A DNA stretch of 64,000 nt from Mycobacterium asiaticum (GTDB lineage Bacteria; Actinomycetota; Actinomycetes; Mycobacteriales; Mycobacteriaceae). A program made the translations under genes and the position numbers. The stretch's first letter is position 1, and each line of letters begins with the position of its first letter. Below are positions 1-9,603 of the stretch, piece by piece. The notes beneath the pieces are model-generated. The model was not told the origin of the DNA, ran no database searches, and saw only the letters and a list, made by a program, of their open reading frames with translations. The stretch covers positions 1-64,000 of the forward strand of contig NZ_LZMH01000055.1 of assembly GCF_001673635.1 (NCBI RefSeq), read 5' to 3'.

Positions 1-1
1 G

Positions 2-280
2 CCACCGCCTCCATGGTGTCCACACACCACTCCTCGGTATCAGAGCACCGCGACAACCGGTAAGCGAACAACTTCCCAACGCCCCCCGCAGGACTACTGC
101 GCCCAGCGCACCGCCATGATGCCCAAACGCGCCCGCACCCGCACCCAAGACCGCGCCTACCGCATCGCCACCGAACGCAACCACAACCACCACACCCGCC
201 AAACCACCCGCCAATCCCGCTACGACCACCCCGACGGCCAAGCACCACCAAACCCCGACAACGACCCACCACCCTTCTAG
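2..280 (+). CDS. C-terminal end of a DUF222/HNH endonuclease-family (13E12-type) protein, 5' truncated by window edge
   Basis: The open frame enters from the left edge and stops at TAG 278-280. Its last ~55 residues carry the basic tail typical of mycobacterial DUF222 proteins (MMPKRARTRTQDRAYRIATE, then NHNHHTRQTTRQSRY and an acidic, Pro-rich end). Family knowledge: these multicopy 13E12 proteins have an N-terminal DUF222 and a C-terminal HNH domain; copies of this repeat host the phiRv1 prophage in M. tuberculosis. The HNH motif itself lies outside the window or in the poorly conserved first 30 codons, so whether the gene is intact cannot be judged. Confidence 0.7.
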   Translation, partial: PPPPWCPHTTPRYQSTATTGKRTTSQRPPQDYCAQRTAMMPKRARTRTQDRAYRIATERNHNHHTRQTTRQSRYDHPDGQAPPNPDNDPPPF

Positions 281-355
281 ACGGCCGACAGCCGCCACTC
301 ACCCGGCACGCCCTTAAGTTGATGCGCGCCGGGGAGGTGCTCACGATTCCTAGGA

Positions 356-859
356 CTACGGCAGCTCGGTTTCCGGCGTCAACGGTGGCGCTATCGGTCC
401 TCCGACCGCTGCGGGAGATGGTGCCGGAACGGGCATACCCTCACCGGGAAGAACGGGCGCACTGGAAAATCCAGCCGGTTCCATATGGTCCTGGCACGCA
501 TTAGGAACGGGCACCATATACCATTTCCAGGCGCCTGGGGGATTTGGTGCCGGCGCCATGCTGTTGTCGGGGCATCGCCAGGTGCAACTCACGCCACCGA
601 CACCTGCGCCGCCAAGACCAAGCGTGGCACCGCCGCCGATAGCGGCGCCGGCGTCAACGCCGATGCCCCCCGCCTCGCAGTGCATATGGGATCCATTAAT
701 TTCGGTCGGCCAATCGCAATACGCGCCCTGGGAGAAGAAGACGGTTCCGCCGGTGAGGACGGCAGGATAATCACATAAGCCGGCATTAGCCCTCGTCGGC
801 GGGAAAACGCATATCGCACCAAATAGCAATACCGGAGCGAGCCAGCCTTTATTCATCAA
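356..859 (-). CDS. secreted Cys-containing Pro/Gly-rich protein, function unknown
   Basis: This is a 167-residue protein with a Sec signal peptide: hydrophobic stretch ~6-19, then an Ala-x-Ala site near residues 24-26 (RANA before GLCDYP). The mature part has six cysteines, a Gly-rich centre (GVDAGAAIGGGATLGLGG) and a C-terminal third rich in Pro and Ala. Two adjacent ATG codons (859 and 856) could serve as start. It resembles the small secreted actinobacterial proteins of the DPGTG.C type such as the one at 56623, but I cannot name a family. It stands alone, tail-to-tail with the truncated DUF222 gene. Confidence 0.7.
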   Translation of the reverse strand: MMNKGWLAPVLLFGAICVFPPTRANAGLCDYPAVLTGGTVFFSQGAYCDWPTEINGSHMHCEAGGIGVDAGAAIGGGATLGLGGAGVGGVSCTWRCPDNSMAPAPNPPGAWKWYMVPVPNACQDHMEPAGFSSAPVLPGEGMPVPAPSPAAVGGPIAPPLTPETELP

Positions 860-1111
860 CTACCCCAACTCGTCTCACCGCACCACCGGACACAACATCG
901 CACGGAGTTCCGCAGTCGCTCCAAATGGCCAAAGTTCACGTACGCCGATACCCCGCGTTCGCACCCATACCTCCAGTCGCCCACAGTCAAGGACAACATC
1001 GGTGAACGATTGCGGTGTGTTACGCGGTTGATGCCAACCGCAGCCCGTGCTGCGCCGCGGACACGTGCAGACACCGCAAACCTGGTGCGCAGGACCGTTC
1101 ACGACGCGCGA

Positions 1112-1621
1112 TCAGAACCAGTCCCCACCGTCCGGATCGCGGAAATTGCGCACGAATAGCACCATCCGTCGCATCCATTTGGGCCGGCGGCTGAGCCACG
1201 GGTCGAACCATTCCGCCGAGGCGAATTTGAGGATCCCGACCGCGGTGATCAACCCGAACACCAGCCCATATCCGGCAAAAACCAAACCCGAGAACTTGGT
1301 ATAGGCCTTGTCGGCGAGCACCCGGACCTCCAGCGATGTCCCACTGGCATACCGGTGCAGCACCATTCCCTGGATTTTCCCGACGTAGTTGCGTCCGCCG
1401 ACGCTCCACGCGCTTACGCAGGTGTAACCGTACTTCTCGGTGGCGCAACCCTGGACCGTCGCCGTGGTCGGGGTGCCGAGCAGGTAGGCCCCGACGTCGT
1501 AGGCGCCAATACCGAAGAATCCCAGCGACACCAGCACGCCACAGGTTGCGACGAACCGGGCCGCCGCGCTGCGCACCCGGGCCAGCGGTTTACCGCGACG
1601 TTCCGTAACCCGCCCATCCAC
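1112..1621 (-). CDS. two-pass membrane protein, function unknown
   Basis: About 169 residues with two hydrophobic segments (FVATCGVLVSLGFFGIGAY near 25-43 and LVFAGYGLVFGLITAVGI near 110-127). They flank an extracytoplasmic loop with two cysteines (VQGCATEKYGYTCVSAW) that could form a disulfide, and a basic cytoplasmic tail follows. The topology resembles DUF3592-like proteins, but I do not recognise a family with confidence. The GTG at 1621 is the likeliest start; a TTG two codons upstream is the alternative. It lies 28 bases beyond the stop of the Nudix gene, in the same direction, so it may be the last gene of that operon. Confidence 0.6.
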   Translation of the reverse strand: MDGRVTERRGKPLARVRSAAARFVATCGVLVSLGFFGIGAYDVGAYLLGTPTTATVQGCATEKYGYTCVSAWSVGGRNYVGKIQGMVLHRYASGTSLEVRVLADKAYTKFSGLVFAGYGLVFGLITAVGILKFASAEWFDPWLSRRPKWMRRMVLFVRNFRDPDGGDWF

Positions 1622-1649
1622 CAGCAAATGCTGTCATTCCCGCGCCGCG

Positions 1650-2672
1650 TCAGCGAATCGACAGCGGCACCCCGGCGTCGCGGCGAGACGATTCCGCCAG
1701 TTCAATAGCCGCGGGCAGCAGCTCGCCGAGTTGACGCGGGTACACCTGCTCGCCGACGGCGATCAGCTCGGCGATGTCGACCGGAGTGCACCAGCGGGCC
1801 CCGTGGATGTAGCTGTGCTCCAGCTCGGTGCGACCGGTCGCCGTCGGCTCGAACCGCCGGGTGCGGTGCACCAGGTAGAACTCCTCGCTGTCGATCGTCG
1901 ACCCGTTGAACTCAAAGACCTCGTCGCGCCGCCAGATCGGCCCCACGAGCTCGGCCGGTGCCACCTGCAGGCCGGTCTCCTCGGCAAGTTCGCGGGCGGC
2001 GGCTTCGGCCAATCGCTCCCCCGGCCGCACCTCGCCGCCCACGGTGAACCACCACCTAGGCGCATCGGCGATCGCGGGATCCGAACCGCACAGCAACAGC
2101 ACCGCGCCGTGTTCGTCGAGCAGCACCACCCGCGCCGACGTGCGGTGGTTGAGCTCGCTGTCGGTGTGGCGCTGGGCGTGCGGCCGCTCGGCGATCTCGA
2201 AATACGTTGGCAGCGGCGCCCTTCCGCCCAACCGGAACAACCGCACCATCCGGCGCTCCGCCAAAACCAGGGTGTCGCGCACCGCATCGTTGTGGAATCG
2301 GCGGGCCAGCAGCACCCGGGCCTCCGCGTCGGCCAACTCCGCCACCAAAGCCGCGGGCACCGACGCCGGGTCGACCCTCGCCAGGGCCGCCGAAAGCTCG
2401 TTCTCCGCGGTCTCGCGAGCGTTGCGCGGCGCCCGCTCGGCGGCAGCGGCCAAGGCCGCCAGCCGCTTGCCCTCCGGTGAGCCGCCATAGGCATCAATCG
2501 CCACGGCACGCGCCACCACCGCCCGGCGGGCCAGCGCTCCATCCAGCGCCTGCCAGGACAGGTCGTAGCGCACGTTGAGCCGGTCGAGTCGATTGGCCCG
2601 CTGATAGCCCCACGCGCCAAAGACCACCAGCAGCACGACCAGCAGGATGGTTGCGGCAACCAGCCACTCCAT
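1650..2672 (-). CDS. membrane-anchored Nudix hydrolase (Rv2609c-like)
   Basis: A 340-residue protein with an N-terminal membrane segment (~5-22), an Ala/Arg-rich helical region (~40-145) and a C-terminal Nudix domain (~175-325). The Nudix box is complete at 213-235 (G-x5-E-x7-RELAEETGL), so metal-dependent cleavage of a nucleoside diphosphate-linked substrate is expected; the substrate is unknown. Its ATG overlaps the pimA stop by one base (TGATG), which implies translational coupling with the PIM operon. Size and position match M. tuberculosis Rv2609c. A housecleaning or sugar-nucleotide role at the membrane is plausible but is inference. Confidence 0.88.
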   Translation of the reverse strand: MEWLVAATILLVVLLVVFGAWGYQRANRLDRLNVRYDLSWQALDGALARRAVVARAVAIDAYGGSPEGKRLAALAAAAERAPRNARETAENELSAALARVDPASVPAALVAELADAEARVLLARRFHNDAVRDTLVLAERRMVRLFRLGGRAPLPTYFEIAERPHAQRHTDSELNHRTSARVVLLDEHGAVLLLCGSDPAIADAPRWWFTVGGEVRPGERLAEAAARELAEETGLQVAPAELVGPIWRRDEVFEFNGSTIDSEEFYLVHRTRRFEPTATGRTELEHSYIHGARWCTPVDIAELIAVGEQVYPRQLGELLPAAIELAESSRRDAGVPLSIR

Positions 2673-3796
2673 CAGCTGGCCACCTGCACCTTCACGCCCG
2701 ATCCGGCGACCGTCTCGTAGACCCGCATGATCTGGCTGGCCACCACCGACCAGTCGTAGCGGCGCACCGCTTCGGTGCCCGCCGCCACGTACCGCTGCCG
2801 CAGCGCGTCGTCCTGCAGCACCTCGATCAACGCATCGGCCAGCGCGGCACCGTCTTCCACCGGGACCAGCCGTCCCACCTCACCGTCCTGCAGTACCCGC
2901 CGGAACGCGTCCAGGTCGCTGGCCACCACCGCGGTGCAGGCAGCCATCGCCTCCACCAGGACGATGCCGAAACTCTCACCCCCGGTGTTCGGCGCACAGT
3001 AGACGTCGGCGCTGCGCATTGCCGCCGCCTTGCCGGCGTCGTCGACCTGGCCCAGGAACCGCAGGTTGTCGACGAGTCCGCTTGCCTGACTACGCAATTC
3101 GTCCTCATCACCGCGCCCGACAATGAGCAGCTGCACATCGGGGAACCGCTCGACCACCTTGGGCATCGCCTCGAGCAGGGTCGTCATCCCCTTGCGCGGC
3201 TCGTCGTAGCGCCCCAGGAACAGCACCGTCTTGCCCGGCCGCGGATATCCGTCCATCGGTTCGGCCGACGCGAAGAAGTCGACGTCGACGCCGTTGGGGA
3301 TCTCCACCGCGTCTGAGCCCAGCGACTCCATCTGCCAGCGGCGGGCCAGGTCGGACACGGCGATCCGTCCGACGATCTTTTCGAACCTGGGCCGCAACAT
3401 GCCGCCCAGCACCGACAGGGCCACCGACTTGGTGGCCGAGGTGTGGAATGTCGCCACGATCGGGCCCTCGGCGATGTTCAGCGCCAGCAGCGACAGGCTC
3501 GGCGCGCTGGGCTCGTGCACGTGCAGCACATCGAAGTCGCCTTCGGCCAGCCATTTCTTGACCGCACGGTACGAGGCCGGGCCGAACCGCACCCGGGCCA
3601 CCGACCCGTTGTAGGGAATGGGGACGGCCTTCCCGGCCGAGACGACGTAGTCGGGCAGTTCCGTGTCCTCCCCGACGGGCGCCAGCACGCTGACGTGGTG
3701 CCCCCGGTCCCGCATCACCTCGGCCAGCTGCAGGACGTGCGACTGCACCCCGCCCGGCACATCGAACGAGTAGGGGCAGACCATCCCGATCCGCAT
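2672..3796 (-). CDS. pimA: phosphatidylinositol alpha-mannosyltransferase PimA
   Basis: A 374-residue GT-B fold, GT4-family enzyme that adds the first mannose from GDP-mannose to phosphatidylinositol on the cytoplasmic face of the inner membrane, starting PIM/LM/LAM synthesis. The N-terminus MRIGMVCPYSFDVPGGVQSH carries the Gly-Gly loop (15-16). The nucleotide-sugar domain has GRYDEPRKG (the Arg/Lys pair) and the Glu of GGESFGIVLVEAMAA. I chose ATG 3796 because it overlaps the upstream acyltransferase stop (TGATG) and matches the known start; an in-frame start 51 bases upstream would lie inside that gene. It belongs to the conserved thrS-HIT-pgsA1-acyltransferase-pimA-Nudix operon. Confidence 0.97.
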   Translation of the reverse strand: MRIGMVCPYSFDVPGGVQSHVLQLAEVMRDRGHHVSVLAPVGEDTELPDYVVSAGKAVPIPYNGSVARVRFGPASYRAVKKWLAEGDFDVLHVHEPSAPSLSLLALNIAEGPIVATFHTSATKSVALSVLGGMLRPRFEKIVGRIAVSDLARRWQMESLGSDAVEIPNGVDVDFFASAEPMDGYPRPGKTVLFLGRYDEPRKGMTTLLEAMPKVVERFPDVQLLIVGRGDEDELRSQASGLVDNLRFLGQVDDAGKAAAMRSADVYCAPNTGGESFGIVLVEAMAACTAVVASDLDAFRRVLQDGEVGRLVPVEDGAALADALIEVLQDDALRQRYVAAGTEAVRRYDWSVVASQIMRVYETVAGSGVKVQVAS

Positions 3797-4746
3797 CAGG
3801 CTTCCTTCAACCACGCCTGCCGCTCGTCCGAGAGGTCGGCCAGCCACTGCGGCTGCATCATGTGCCAGTCTTCGGGGTTGGCGGCGATGTTGGTCTCGAA
3901 TTCACGGGCCAGCGCCTGGGTAACGGCCTGGACGTCGCCACTGCTGCAGTCCAGCGGTTCCTGCATGTTGCATTCCCAGCCATCGCCCGAGAACCAGCAA
4001 TGCGACGGCAGCAATTGCGCTCCCGTGGCGATCGCCAGCTTGGCCGGCCCGGCGGGCATCCGGGTGGTTTCACCGAAGAACTCGACCTCGACGCCGGTGC
4101 GGGTGAGGTCGCGCTCGGCCATCAGGGCCACGATCTGGTTGGCCCGCAGCCGGTCGCACAGCACCTCGAATGGGGGTCGCTCGCCGCCGGAATGCGGAAT
4201 CACCTCGAAACCCAAGCCCTCGCGATACTCGATGAACCGGCGGTACAACGATTCCGGCTTGAGCCGCTCGGCGACGGTGGCGAAGGTGCCGTATGTCTGC
4301 GAGAGCCAGACCCCGTTCATGTCCCAGTTGCCGCTGTGCGGCAGCGCCAGCACCACGCCGCGACCGGCCGCCAGCGCCCCGTTCAGGTTGTCCTGTCCCC
4401 CGGTGCAGCTGTCCAACCGGCGGGTCAGTTCGGCCAGATCCATGGTCGGCAGCCGGAATGCCTCCCGCCAATAGCGGGCGTAGGACGCCAGGGAAGCGCG
4501 CATCAGCGAATCCGGCACCTGCGCGGGCCGCACCCCGATCACCCGCGCGAGATTTTTGCGCAGTTGCTCCGGCCCGCCGCGCCGCGCGGCGTAGCGGGCC
4601 CCGGCTTCGAAGGCGTTGCGCGCGGCGAACTCCGGCAGCGCCCGCACGGCCATCCAGCCCGCCGCATAAGCCCAACCGGTCGCGGTGCCGGTCAGCATTT
4701 CGCGGGGGCGTCCGGGCATTTTCAGTCCCACCGACGGAGGTATCAC
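3796..4746 (-). CDS. patA: phosphatidylinositol mannoside acyltransferase (Rv2611c/PatA family)
   Basis: A 316-residue LPLAT/HtrB-type acyltransferase that transfers palmitate from acyl-CoA to the 6-position of the mannose placed by PimA, at the membrane surface. The catalytic HxxxxD motif is HSGNWD at 137-142. The second block LMAERDLTRTGVEVEFFGE contains the conserved Glu. The start is GTG 4746, whose first base is the last base of the pgsA1 TAG (TAGTG), and the N-terminus GWAYAAGWMAVRALPEFAAR matches the family. The gene sits between its pathway neighbours pgsA1 (PI synthesis) and pimA. Confidence 0.95.
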   Translation of the reverse strand: MIPPSVGLKMPGRPREMLTGTATGWAYAAGWMAVRALPEFAARNAFEAGARYAARRGGPEQLRKNLARVIGVRPAQVPDSLMRASLASYARYWREAFRLPTMDLAELTRRLDSCTGGQDNLNGALAAGRGVVLALPHSGNWDMNGVWLSQTYGTFATVAERLKPESLYRRFIEYREGLGFEVIPHSGGERPPFEVLCDRLRANQIVALMAERDLTRTGVEVEFFGETTRMPAGPAKLAIATGAQLLPSHCWFSGDGWECNMQEPLDCSSGDVQAVTQALAREFETNIAANPEDWHMMQPQWLADLSDERQAWLKEA

Positions 4747-5396
4747 TACTCGCCCTTTCGTGGCAGCGGGATGCGGTCAACCGCCCCGGGTGAGGTGCGC
4801 ACCGCGTACAGGCGTTGCGCGCAGGTGATCACACTGAGTACGGCCAACAACCACATCGCGATCGGCAGTGCCGGTGGCCAGGCCACGAACGGGAAATCCG
4901 ACACCCCGGCGCCGACCAGCACGATGATCAGCCGCTCGGGACGCTCGATGAAGCCGCCGTCACCGCGCAACCCACTGGCTTCGGCCCGGGCCTTGATATA
5001 GGAGATGACCTGCGAGGTCACCAGACAAATCAAGGTGGCCGCGGTCAGCAGCCTGTCGTGCAGGTGGAACGCGATCCACCACAGCAGCCCGCAGAACACC
5101 GCGCCGTCGCTGATCCGGTCGCAGGTCGCGTCCAGGACGGCGCCGAACCGGGTACCGCCGCCGCGTTCCCGGGCCATCGCACCGTCGAGCATGTCGAACA
5201 GCGTGAAAAACCAGACGACGCATCCGCCGGCGAACAGTTTGCCCATCGGGAACAGGAGCAATGCGCCGGCCACCGACGCGCTGGTGCCGATGAGCGTTGC
5301 GGCATCCGGCGTCAACCCGATCCACAGGGCCGCCCGGGCGACCGGGTCGGTGATCTTGGCGAAGAACGCCCGCGACAGGAACGGCAGCTTGCTCAC
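4746..5396 (-). CDS. pgsA1: phosphatidylinositol phosphate synthase PgsA1
   Basis: A 216-residue CDP-alcohol phosphotransferase that makes phosphatidylinositol phosphate from CDP-diacylglycerol and inositol 1-phosphate, the essential entry step to PI and PIMs. The family signature D-G-x2-A-R-x8-G-x3-D-x3-D is complete (DMLDGAMARERGGG, then GAVLDATCD). Several membrane helices follow, with the conserved block YIKARAEASGLRGDGGF. The start is GTG 5396 (VSKLPFLSRA), overlapping the HIT gene stop by four bases (GTGA). A longer frame upstream is antisense noise inside the HIT gene. Confidence 0.97.
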   Translation of the reverse strand: MSKLPFLSRAFFAKITDPVARAALWIGLTPDAATLIGTSASVAGALLLFPMGKLFAGGCVVWFFTLFDMLDGAMARERGGGTRFGAVLDATCDRISDGAVFCGLLWWIAFHLHDRLLTAATLICLVTSQVISYIKARAEASGLRGDGGFIERPERLIIVLVGAGVSDFPFVAWPPALPIAMWLLAVLSVITCAQRLYAVRTSPGAVDRIPLPRKGE

Positions 5397-5947
5397 GACT
5401 GCCTGGCCCATTCGTCCGCAAGCAGACGGCGGGTCTCGCGCAGCAACTGCGGTATCACCTTGGAGCCGCCGACGATCGTGATGAAGTTGGCGTCCCCACC
5501 CCATCGGGGCACGACGTGCACGTGCAAGTGCTCGGCCAGCGACCCGCCCGCGGAATGGCCCAGGTTGATGCCGACGTTGAAGCCGTGCGGACGCGACACA
5601 TTCTTGATCACCCGAATCGCCTTCTGGGTGAAGGCCATCACCTCGGCGCTCTCGGCTTCGGTCAGGTCCTCGAGTTCGGACACCCGCCGGTAGGGCACCA
5701 CCATCAGGTGACCCGGGTTGTACGGGTACAGGTTGAGCACGGCGTAGACGAGTTCGCCGCGGGCCACCACCAGTCCGTCCTCGTCCGACATCTGCGGGAT
5801 GTCGGTGAACGGTTCGGCGCGGGCGGCGTCATTGCGCTTCATCGGCGCCTCGGCCAGATAGTTCATCCGGTACGGCGTCCACAGCCGCTGCAGGTGGTCG
5901 CGCTCGCCGACACCGCGGTCCAGGATGGTGTCTTCCTGCTCACTCAC
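5393..5947 (-). CDS. HIT-family Ap4A phosphorylase (Rv2613c-like)
   Basis: A 184-residue histidine-triad protein. The nucleotide-binding triad is HLHVHVVPRW (HxHxHxx), preceded by NLYPYNPGHLMVVPYRRV and GFNVGINLGHSAGGS. Family knowledge: the M. tuberculosis orthologue is a diadenosine tetraphosphate phosphorylase, rather than a simple hydrolase. GTG 5947 (VSEQEDTILDRGVGERD) is chosen as start because it lies ten bases after the thrS stop and matches the orthologue; upstream codons would run into thrS. It is translationally coupled to pgsA1. The link to aminoacyl-tRNA synthetase makes sense because such enzymes produce Ap4A as a by-product. Confidence 0.94.
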   Translation of the reverse strand: MSEQEDTILDRGVGERDHLQRLWTPYRMNYLAEAPMKRNDAARAEPFTDIPQMSDEDGLVVARGELVYAVLNLYPYNPGHLMVVPYRRVSELEDLTEAESAEVMAFTQKAIRVIKNVSRPHGFNVGINLGHSAGGSLAEHLHVHVVPRWGGDANFITIVGGSKVIPQLLRETRRLLADEWARQS

Positions 5948-5957
5948 CGTCGGGTAC

Positions 5958-7994
5958 CTACACCAATTCGGCTGTTGGCGTGGCATTTTCGCGTCTGGTA
6001 AGCCAGTCGACGATGGCCGCCACGGCGGCGTCGCGCGGCACACCGTTGATCTGGGAGCGGTCGCCGAACCGGAAGCTGACTGCGCCGGCCTGCACGTCGC
6101 GGTCGCCGGCGAGCAGCATGAACGGCACCCTCTGATTGGTGTGGTTGACGATCTTCTTGGCCATCCGGTCGTCGCTGGTGTCCACCTCCACCCGCACCCC
6201 GTGCGACTTCAACTGCGCCGCAACATCTTCCAGGTAAGGGATATGGTCATCGGCAACGGGGATGCCGACCGCCTGCACCGGCGCCAGCCACGCCGGGAAC
6301 GCCCCCGCGTAATGCTCGGTGAGGATGCCGAAGAACCGTTCGATCGAGCCGAACAGCGCGCGGTGGATCAGCACCGGGCGCTGGCGGGTCCCATCGGAGG
6401 CGGTGTATTCCAGCTCGAAGCGCTCCGGCATGTTGAAGTCGACCTGCAGCGTGGACATCTGCCAGCTGCGACCCAGCGCGTCCTTCACCTGCACCGAGAT
6501 CTTCGGGCCGTAGAACGCCGCACCGCCCGGGTCCGGCACCAGCTGCAGCCCGGAGGCCTCGCCGACCTCGCGCAGGATCTCGGTGGCCTCTTCCCACACC
6601 TCGTCGGAGCCGACGTATTTCTCCGGGTCCTTGGTGGACAGCTCCAGGTAGTAGTCGTCAAGCCCGTAGTCGGCCAGCAGGTCGAGAACGAAGCGCAGCA
6701 CCGAGCTGAGTTCGTCGCGCATCTGTTCGCGGGTGCAGTAGATGTGCGCGTCGTCCTGCGTCATGCCCCGCACCCGGGTCAACCCGTGAATCACGCCGGA
6801 CTTCTCGTAGCGGTAGACGCTGCCGAATTCGAAGAGCCGCAACGGCAGTTCGCGATACGACCGCCCCCGCGCCCGATAGATCAGGTGGTGCATCGGGCAG
6901 TTCATCGGCTTGAGGTAGTAGTCCTGCCCCGGCTTGCGCACCGTGCCGTCCGCGTTGAATTCCGCGTCGAGGTGCATCGGGGGGTACATGCCGTCGGCGT
7001 ACCACTCGAGGTGCCCCGAAGTGACGTAGAGCTGCTCCTTGGTGATATGCGGGGTGTTGACGAACTCGTATCCGGCCTGCTCGTGCTTACGCCGGGAGTA
7101 CTCCTCCAGCTCACGACGGATAATGCCGCCCTTGGGGTGGAAAACCGCCAAGCCCGAACCGATCTCGTCGGGGAAGCTGAACAGGTCCAGCTCCACGCCC
7201 AGCTTGCGGTGGTCGCGGCGTTGCGCCTCGGCGATCAGCTCGAGGTGACGGTCGAGGGCTTCCTGCGACTCCCACGCGGTGCCGTAGATGCGTTGCAGGC
7301 TGGCGTTGTTCTGGTCGCCCCGCCAGTAGGCGGCCGAGCTGCGGGTCAGCTTGAACGCCGGAATGTGTTTGGTGGTGGGGATGTGCGGCCCCCGGCACAG
7401 ATCACCCCAGACCCGTTCGCGGGTGCGGGGGTTGAGGTTGTCGTAGGCGGTCAGCTCATCCCCGCCGACCTCCATCACATCGGGGTCCCCCGATTTGTCG
7501 TCGACGAGTTCGAGCTTGAACGGCTCGTCGGCCAGTTCTTTGCGCGCTTCGTCCTTGGACTCATAGACCCGCCGGTCGAACAGCTGCCCTTCTTTGACGA
7601 TCTGGCGCATCCGCTTTTCCAGCGCCTCGAGGTTCTCGGGCGTGAACGGCTCGGTGACGTCGAAGTCGTAGTAGAAGCCGTCCGTGATGGGCGGCCCGAT
7701 GCCGAGCTTGGCCTCCGGAAACAGATCCTGGACCGCCTGGGCCAGCACGTGCGCGGTCGAGTGCCGGATGACGCTGCGGCCTTCGTCGGTGTTGGCGGCC
7801 ACGGGAATCACCTCGACGTCGGTGTCGGGCACCCAGCTCAGGTCGCGCAGCTTGCCCTCGGCGTCGCGGACCACCACGATCGCGTCCGGCGACCCGCGCC
7901 TCGGCAACCCCGCCTCCCCGACCGCGGCCGCGGCGGTAGTCCCGGCAGGCACCCGAATGGGGGTGGCCGGAACGGGTTGTGCGGGGGCGCTCAT
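5958..7994 (-). CDS. thrS: threonyl-tRNA synthetase
   Basis: A 678-residue class II aminoacyl-tRNA synthetase. The N-terminal TGS-like region ([20 protein letters not shown]) is followed by the second additional/editing domain ([11 protein letters not shown] and the [11 protein letters not shown] block), the catalytic core ([50 protein letters not shown]) and the anticodon-binding domain. ATG 7994 ([12 protein letters not shown]) is the start; GGAG lies about 10 bases upstream. It is the first gene of the thrS-to-Nudix operon, with only ten bases to the HIT gene. Confidence 0.98.
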   Translation of the reverse strand: MSAPAQPVPATPIRVPAGTTAAAAVGEAGLPRRGSPDAIVVVRDAEGKLRDLSWVPDTDVEVIPVAANTDEGRSVIRHSTAHVLAQAVQDLFPEAKLGIGPPITDGFYYDFDVTEPFTPENLEALEKRMRQIVKEGQLFDRRVYESKDEARKELADEPFKLELVDDKSGDPDVMEVGGDELTAYDNLNPRTRERVWGDLCRGPHIPTTKHIPAFKLTRSSAAYWRGDQNNASLQRIYGTAWESQEALDRHLELIAEAQRRDHRKLGVELDLFSFPDEIGSGLAVFHPKGGIIRRELEEYSRRKHEQAGYEFVNTPHITKEQLYVTSGHLEWYADGMYPPMHLDAEFNADGTVRKPGQDYYLKPMNCPMHHLIYRARGRSYRELPLRLFEFGSVYRYEKSGVIHGLTRVRGMTQDDAHIYCTREQMRDELSSVLRFVLDLLADYGLDDYYLELSTKDPEKYVGSDEVWEEATEILREVGEASGLQLVPDPGGAAFYGPKISVQVKDALGRSWQMSTLQVDFNMPERFELEYTASDGTRQRPVLIHRALFGSIERFFGILTEHYAGAFPAWLAPVQAVGIPVADDHIPYLEDVAAQLKSHGVRVEVDTSDDRMAKKIVNHTNQRVPFMLLAGDRDVQAGAVSFRFGDRSQINGVPRDAAVAAIVDWLTRRENATPTAELV

Positions 7995-8068
7995 CGGGTT
8001 GGTCTCCAATACTTTTTGGTGGCTGGGCATACAAACCGATCGGTGGACAATGCTATCGGGGTCGTGCG

Positions 8069-8692
8069 TCAGGGCTGCCCCGGCTTGAGCCGCACAAACA
8101 ACGCGTCGGCTTCGGTCAGCACGGTGTCGCCGTCGGTCAGCCGGCCGGACACGAAGATCTTGCGTCCCTCCACGCTGTCGATCCCCGAGGAGAACTGCAA
8201 CTCCTTTTCGACAGGCACGATGTTGCGGTAGTTGATTTTCAGGTAGGCGGTGCGCTGACGGCGGCTGCCAGTGAGCACCGCGGCGGTCAACCCGAGAACG
8301 GAGTCGAAGAGCAGGCCGAGCGCGCCGCCATGCACGGCGCCGTTGCGCCCGAGATGGAAACGCGCGAACCGCGCCCAGCCCTCGATCCGGCCGTCCTCGG
8401 TCTTCCTGGCGTCCATCGGAACGCTCAGGATGTTGCCGCGCACCGGCAGGTCCATCCGGCGGCCCGACGGCGAGTGCCATTCGTCGGCGTCGAACGGCGC
8501 CAGCAGCGCCGAGAGCTTCTCCAGGCGGTCGGCGGCCTCGGTGATCACCGCGTCGGGCGCATCGACCGCCCGCGCGTGATCCTGCAGCCTGCGCACCGCG
8601 TCGATGAAGCGGCCGTAATCCGGCCCGCCCTTACTGGTCGGCTCGGGCGGGTTGAACCCACCGCCGGGGTGTTGCTGATGGTCGACTGCCAC
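8069..8692 (-). CDS. hotdog-fold acyl-CoA thioesterase family protein
   Basis: A 207-residue protein with a C-terminal PaaI-type hotdog domain. The diagnostic helix is [17 protein letters not shown] (~117-133), followed by strands [16 protein letters not shown] and [20 protein letters not shown]. The N-terminal ~80 residues are helical and specific to actinobacterial members. Hydrolysis of a thioester is predicted; the substrate is unknown. It starts at GTG 8692, 15 bases after the aldo/keto reductase stop, so both are probably co-transcribed, and it ends 74 bases before thrS. Confidence 0.85.
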   Translation of the reverse strand: MAVDHQQHPGGGFNPPEPTSKGGPDYGRFIDAVRRLQDHARAVDAPDAVITEAADRLEKLSALLAPFDADEWHSPSGRRMDLPVRGNILSVPMDARKTEDGRIEGWARFARFHLGRNGAVHGGALGLLFDSVLGLTAAVLTGSRRQRTAYLKINYRNIVPVEKELQFSSGIDSVEGRKIFVSGRLTDGDTVLTEADALFVRLKPGQP

Positions 8693-8707
8693 CAGAACAC
8701 CGTATTG

Positions 8708-9571
8708 CTAGCCGCTTTGCGCAGCACCGGCAGCCGACAGCGCCTCGAATTCCTCGTCGGTGAGCTCGATGTCGGCGGCGGCCACATTCTCCTCCAAGTG
8801 GGCCACCTGGGACGTGCCCGGAATCGGCAGCACCACCGGCGAGCGCTTCAGCAACCACGCCAGCGCCAGCTGCGACGGCGTCGCGTGGTGTGCCGAGGCG
8901 ATGTCCTTCAGGGGACCGTCCGGTGCCGCCAGCGGGCCGGACGCCAGCGGGAACCACGGGATGAACCCGATGCCCTGAGCGGTCGCGGCCTCCAGCAGGT
9001 CCTCGGCCGTGCGGGTCTGCAGGTTGTACATGTTCTGCACGGACACGATCGGGGCGAGCTTGCGTGCCGCCTCGAGTTGGTCGACGTCGATCTCGGACAG
9101 ACCGATGTGGCGGATCTTGCCTTCACCCTGCAACGCGGTCAGTTCGCCCAGTTGATCCTCCAGCGGGAAGTTCCGGTCGATGCGGTGCAGCTGGAACAGG
9201 TCGATGGTCTCGACGCCCAGCCGCCGCAGGCTCAGCTCGCATTCCTGGCGCAGGTAGCTCGGATTGCCCAGCGGGATCCAGATGTCGGGGCCGGTGCGCA
9301 ACAGCCCAGCCTTGGTGGCGATCACCAGGCCGGTGTAGGGGTGCAGCGCCTCGTGGATGATCTCCTCGGAGATGTAGGGGCCGTAGGAATCGGCAGTGTC
9401 GATGAAGTTCACCCCGAGTTCCACCGCGCGCCGCAGCACTCGCACACATTCGGCGCGATCGGCCGGTGGGCCCCACACCCCCTTCCCGGTCAGCCGCATC
9501 GCGCCGAAACCGAGCCGGTTGATGGAGAGGTCACCGCCCAGTGCAAAAGTTCCCGAATTTTCCGCTGCCAT
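8708..9571 (-). CDS. aldo/keto reductase
   Basis: A 287-residue NAD(P)H-dependent oxidoreductase of the AKR superfamily. The catalytic tetrad is visible: Asp and Tyr in DTADSYG, Lys in ATKAGL, His in QLHRID. The cofactor-binding end is PIPGTSQVAHLEENV. ATG 9571 gives the standard N-terminus (FALGGDLSINRLGFGAMRL); an upstream in-frame extension would read antisense through the DUF1990 gene. It is divergent from that gene, with 32 bases between starts. The physiological substrate cannot be inferred. Confidence 0.92.
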   Translation of the reverse strand: MAAENSGTFALGGDLSINRLGFGAMRLTGKGVWGPPADRAECVRVLRRAVELGVNFIDTADSYGPYISEEIIHEALHPYTGLVIATKAGLLRTGPDIWIPLGNPSYLRQECELSLRRLGVETIDLFQLHRIDRNFPLEDQLGELTALQGEGKIRHIGLSEIDVDQLEAARKLAPIVSVQNMYNLQTRTAEDLLEAATAQGIGFIPWFPLASGPLAAPDGPLKDIASAHHATPSQLALAWLLKRSPVVLPIPGTSQVAHLEENVAAADIELTDEEFEALSAAGAAQSG

Positions 9572-9603
9572 GTCCCAAACCGTACGCGTGGCAAGCTGGC
9601 TGT

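Noticed and set aside
860..1111. Several 70-140 codon minus-strand frames between the secreted protein and the two-pass membrane protein
   Set aside because: None has a ribosome site, domain or coherent composition; the stretch is treated as intergenic.
5925..8231. A 768-codon open frame on the plus strand opposite thrS and the HIT gene
   Set aside because: It is the mirror of thrS in high-GC codon usage; it contains no domain signature and thrS is certain.
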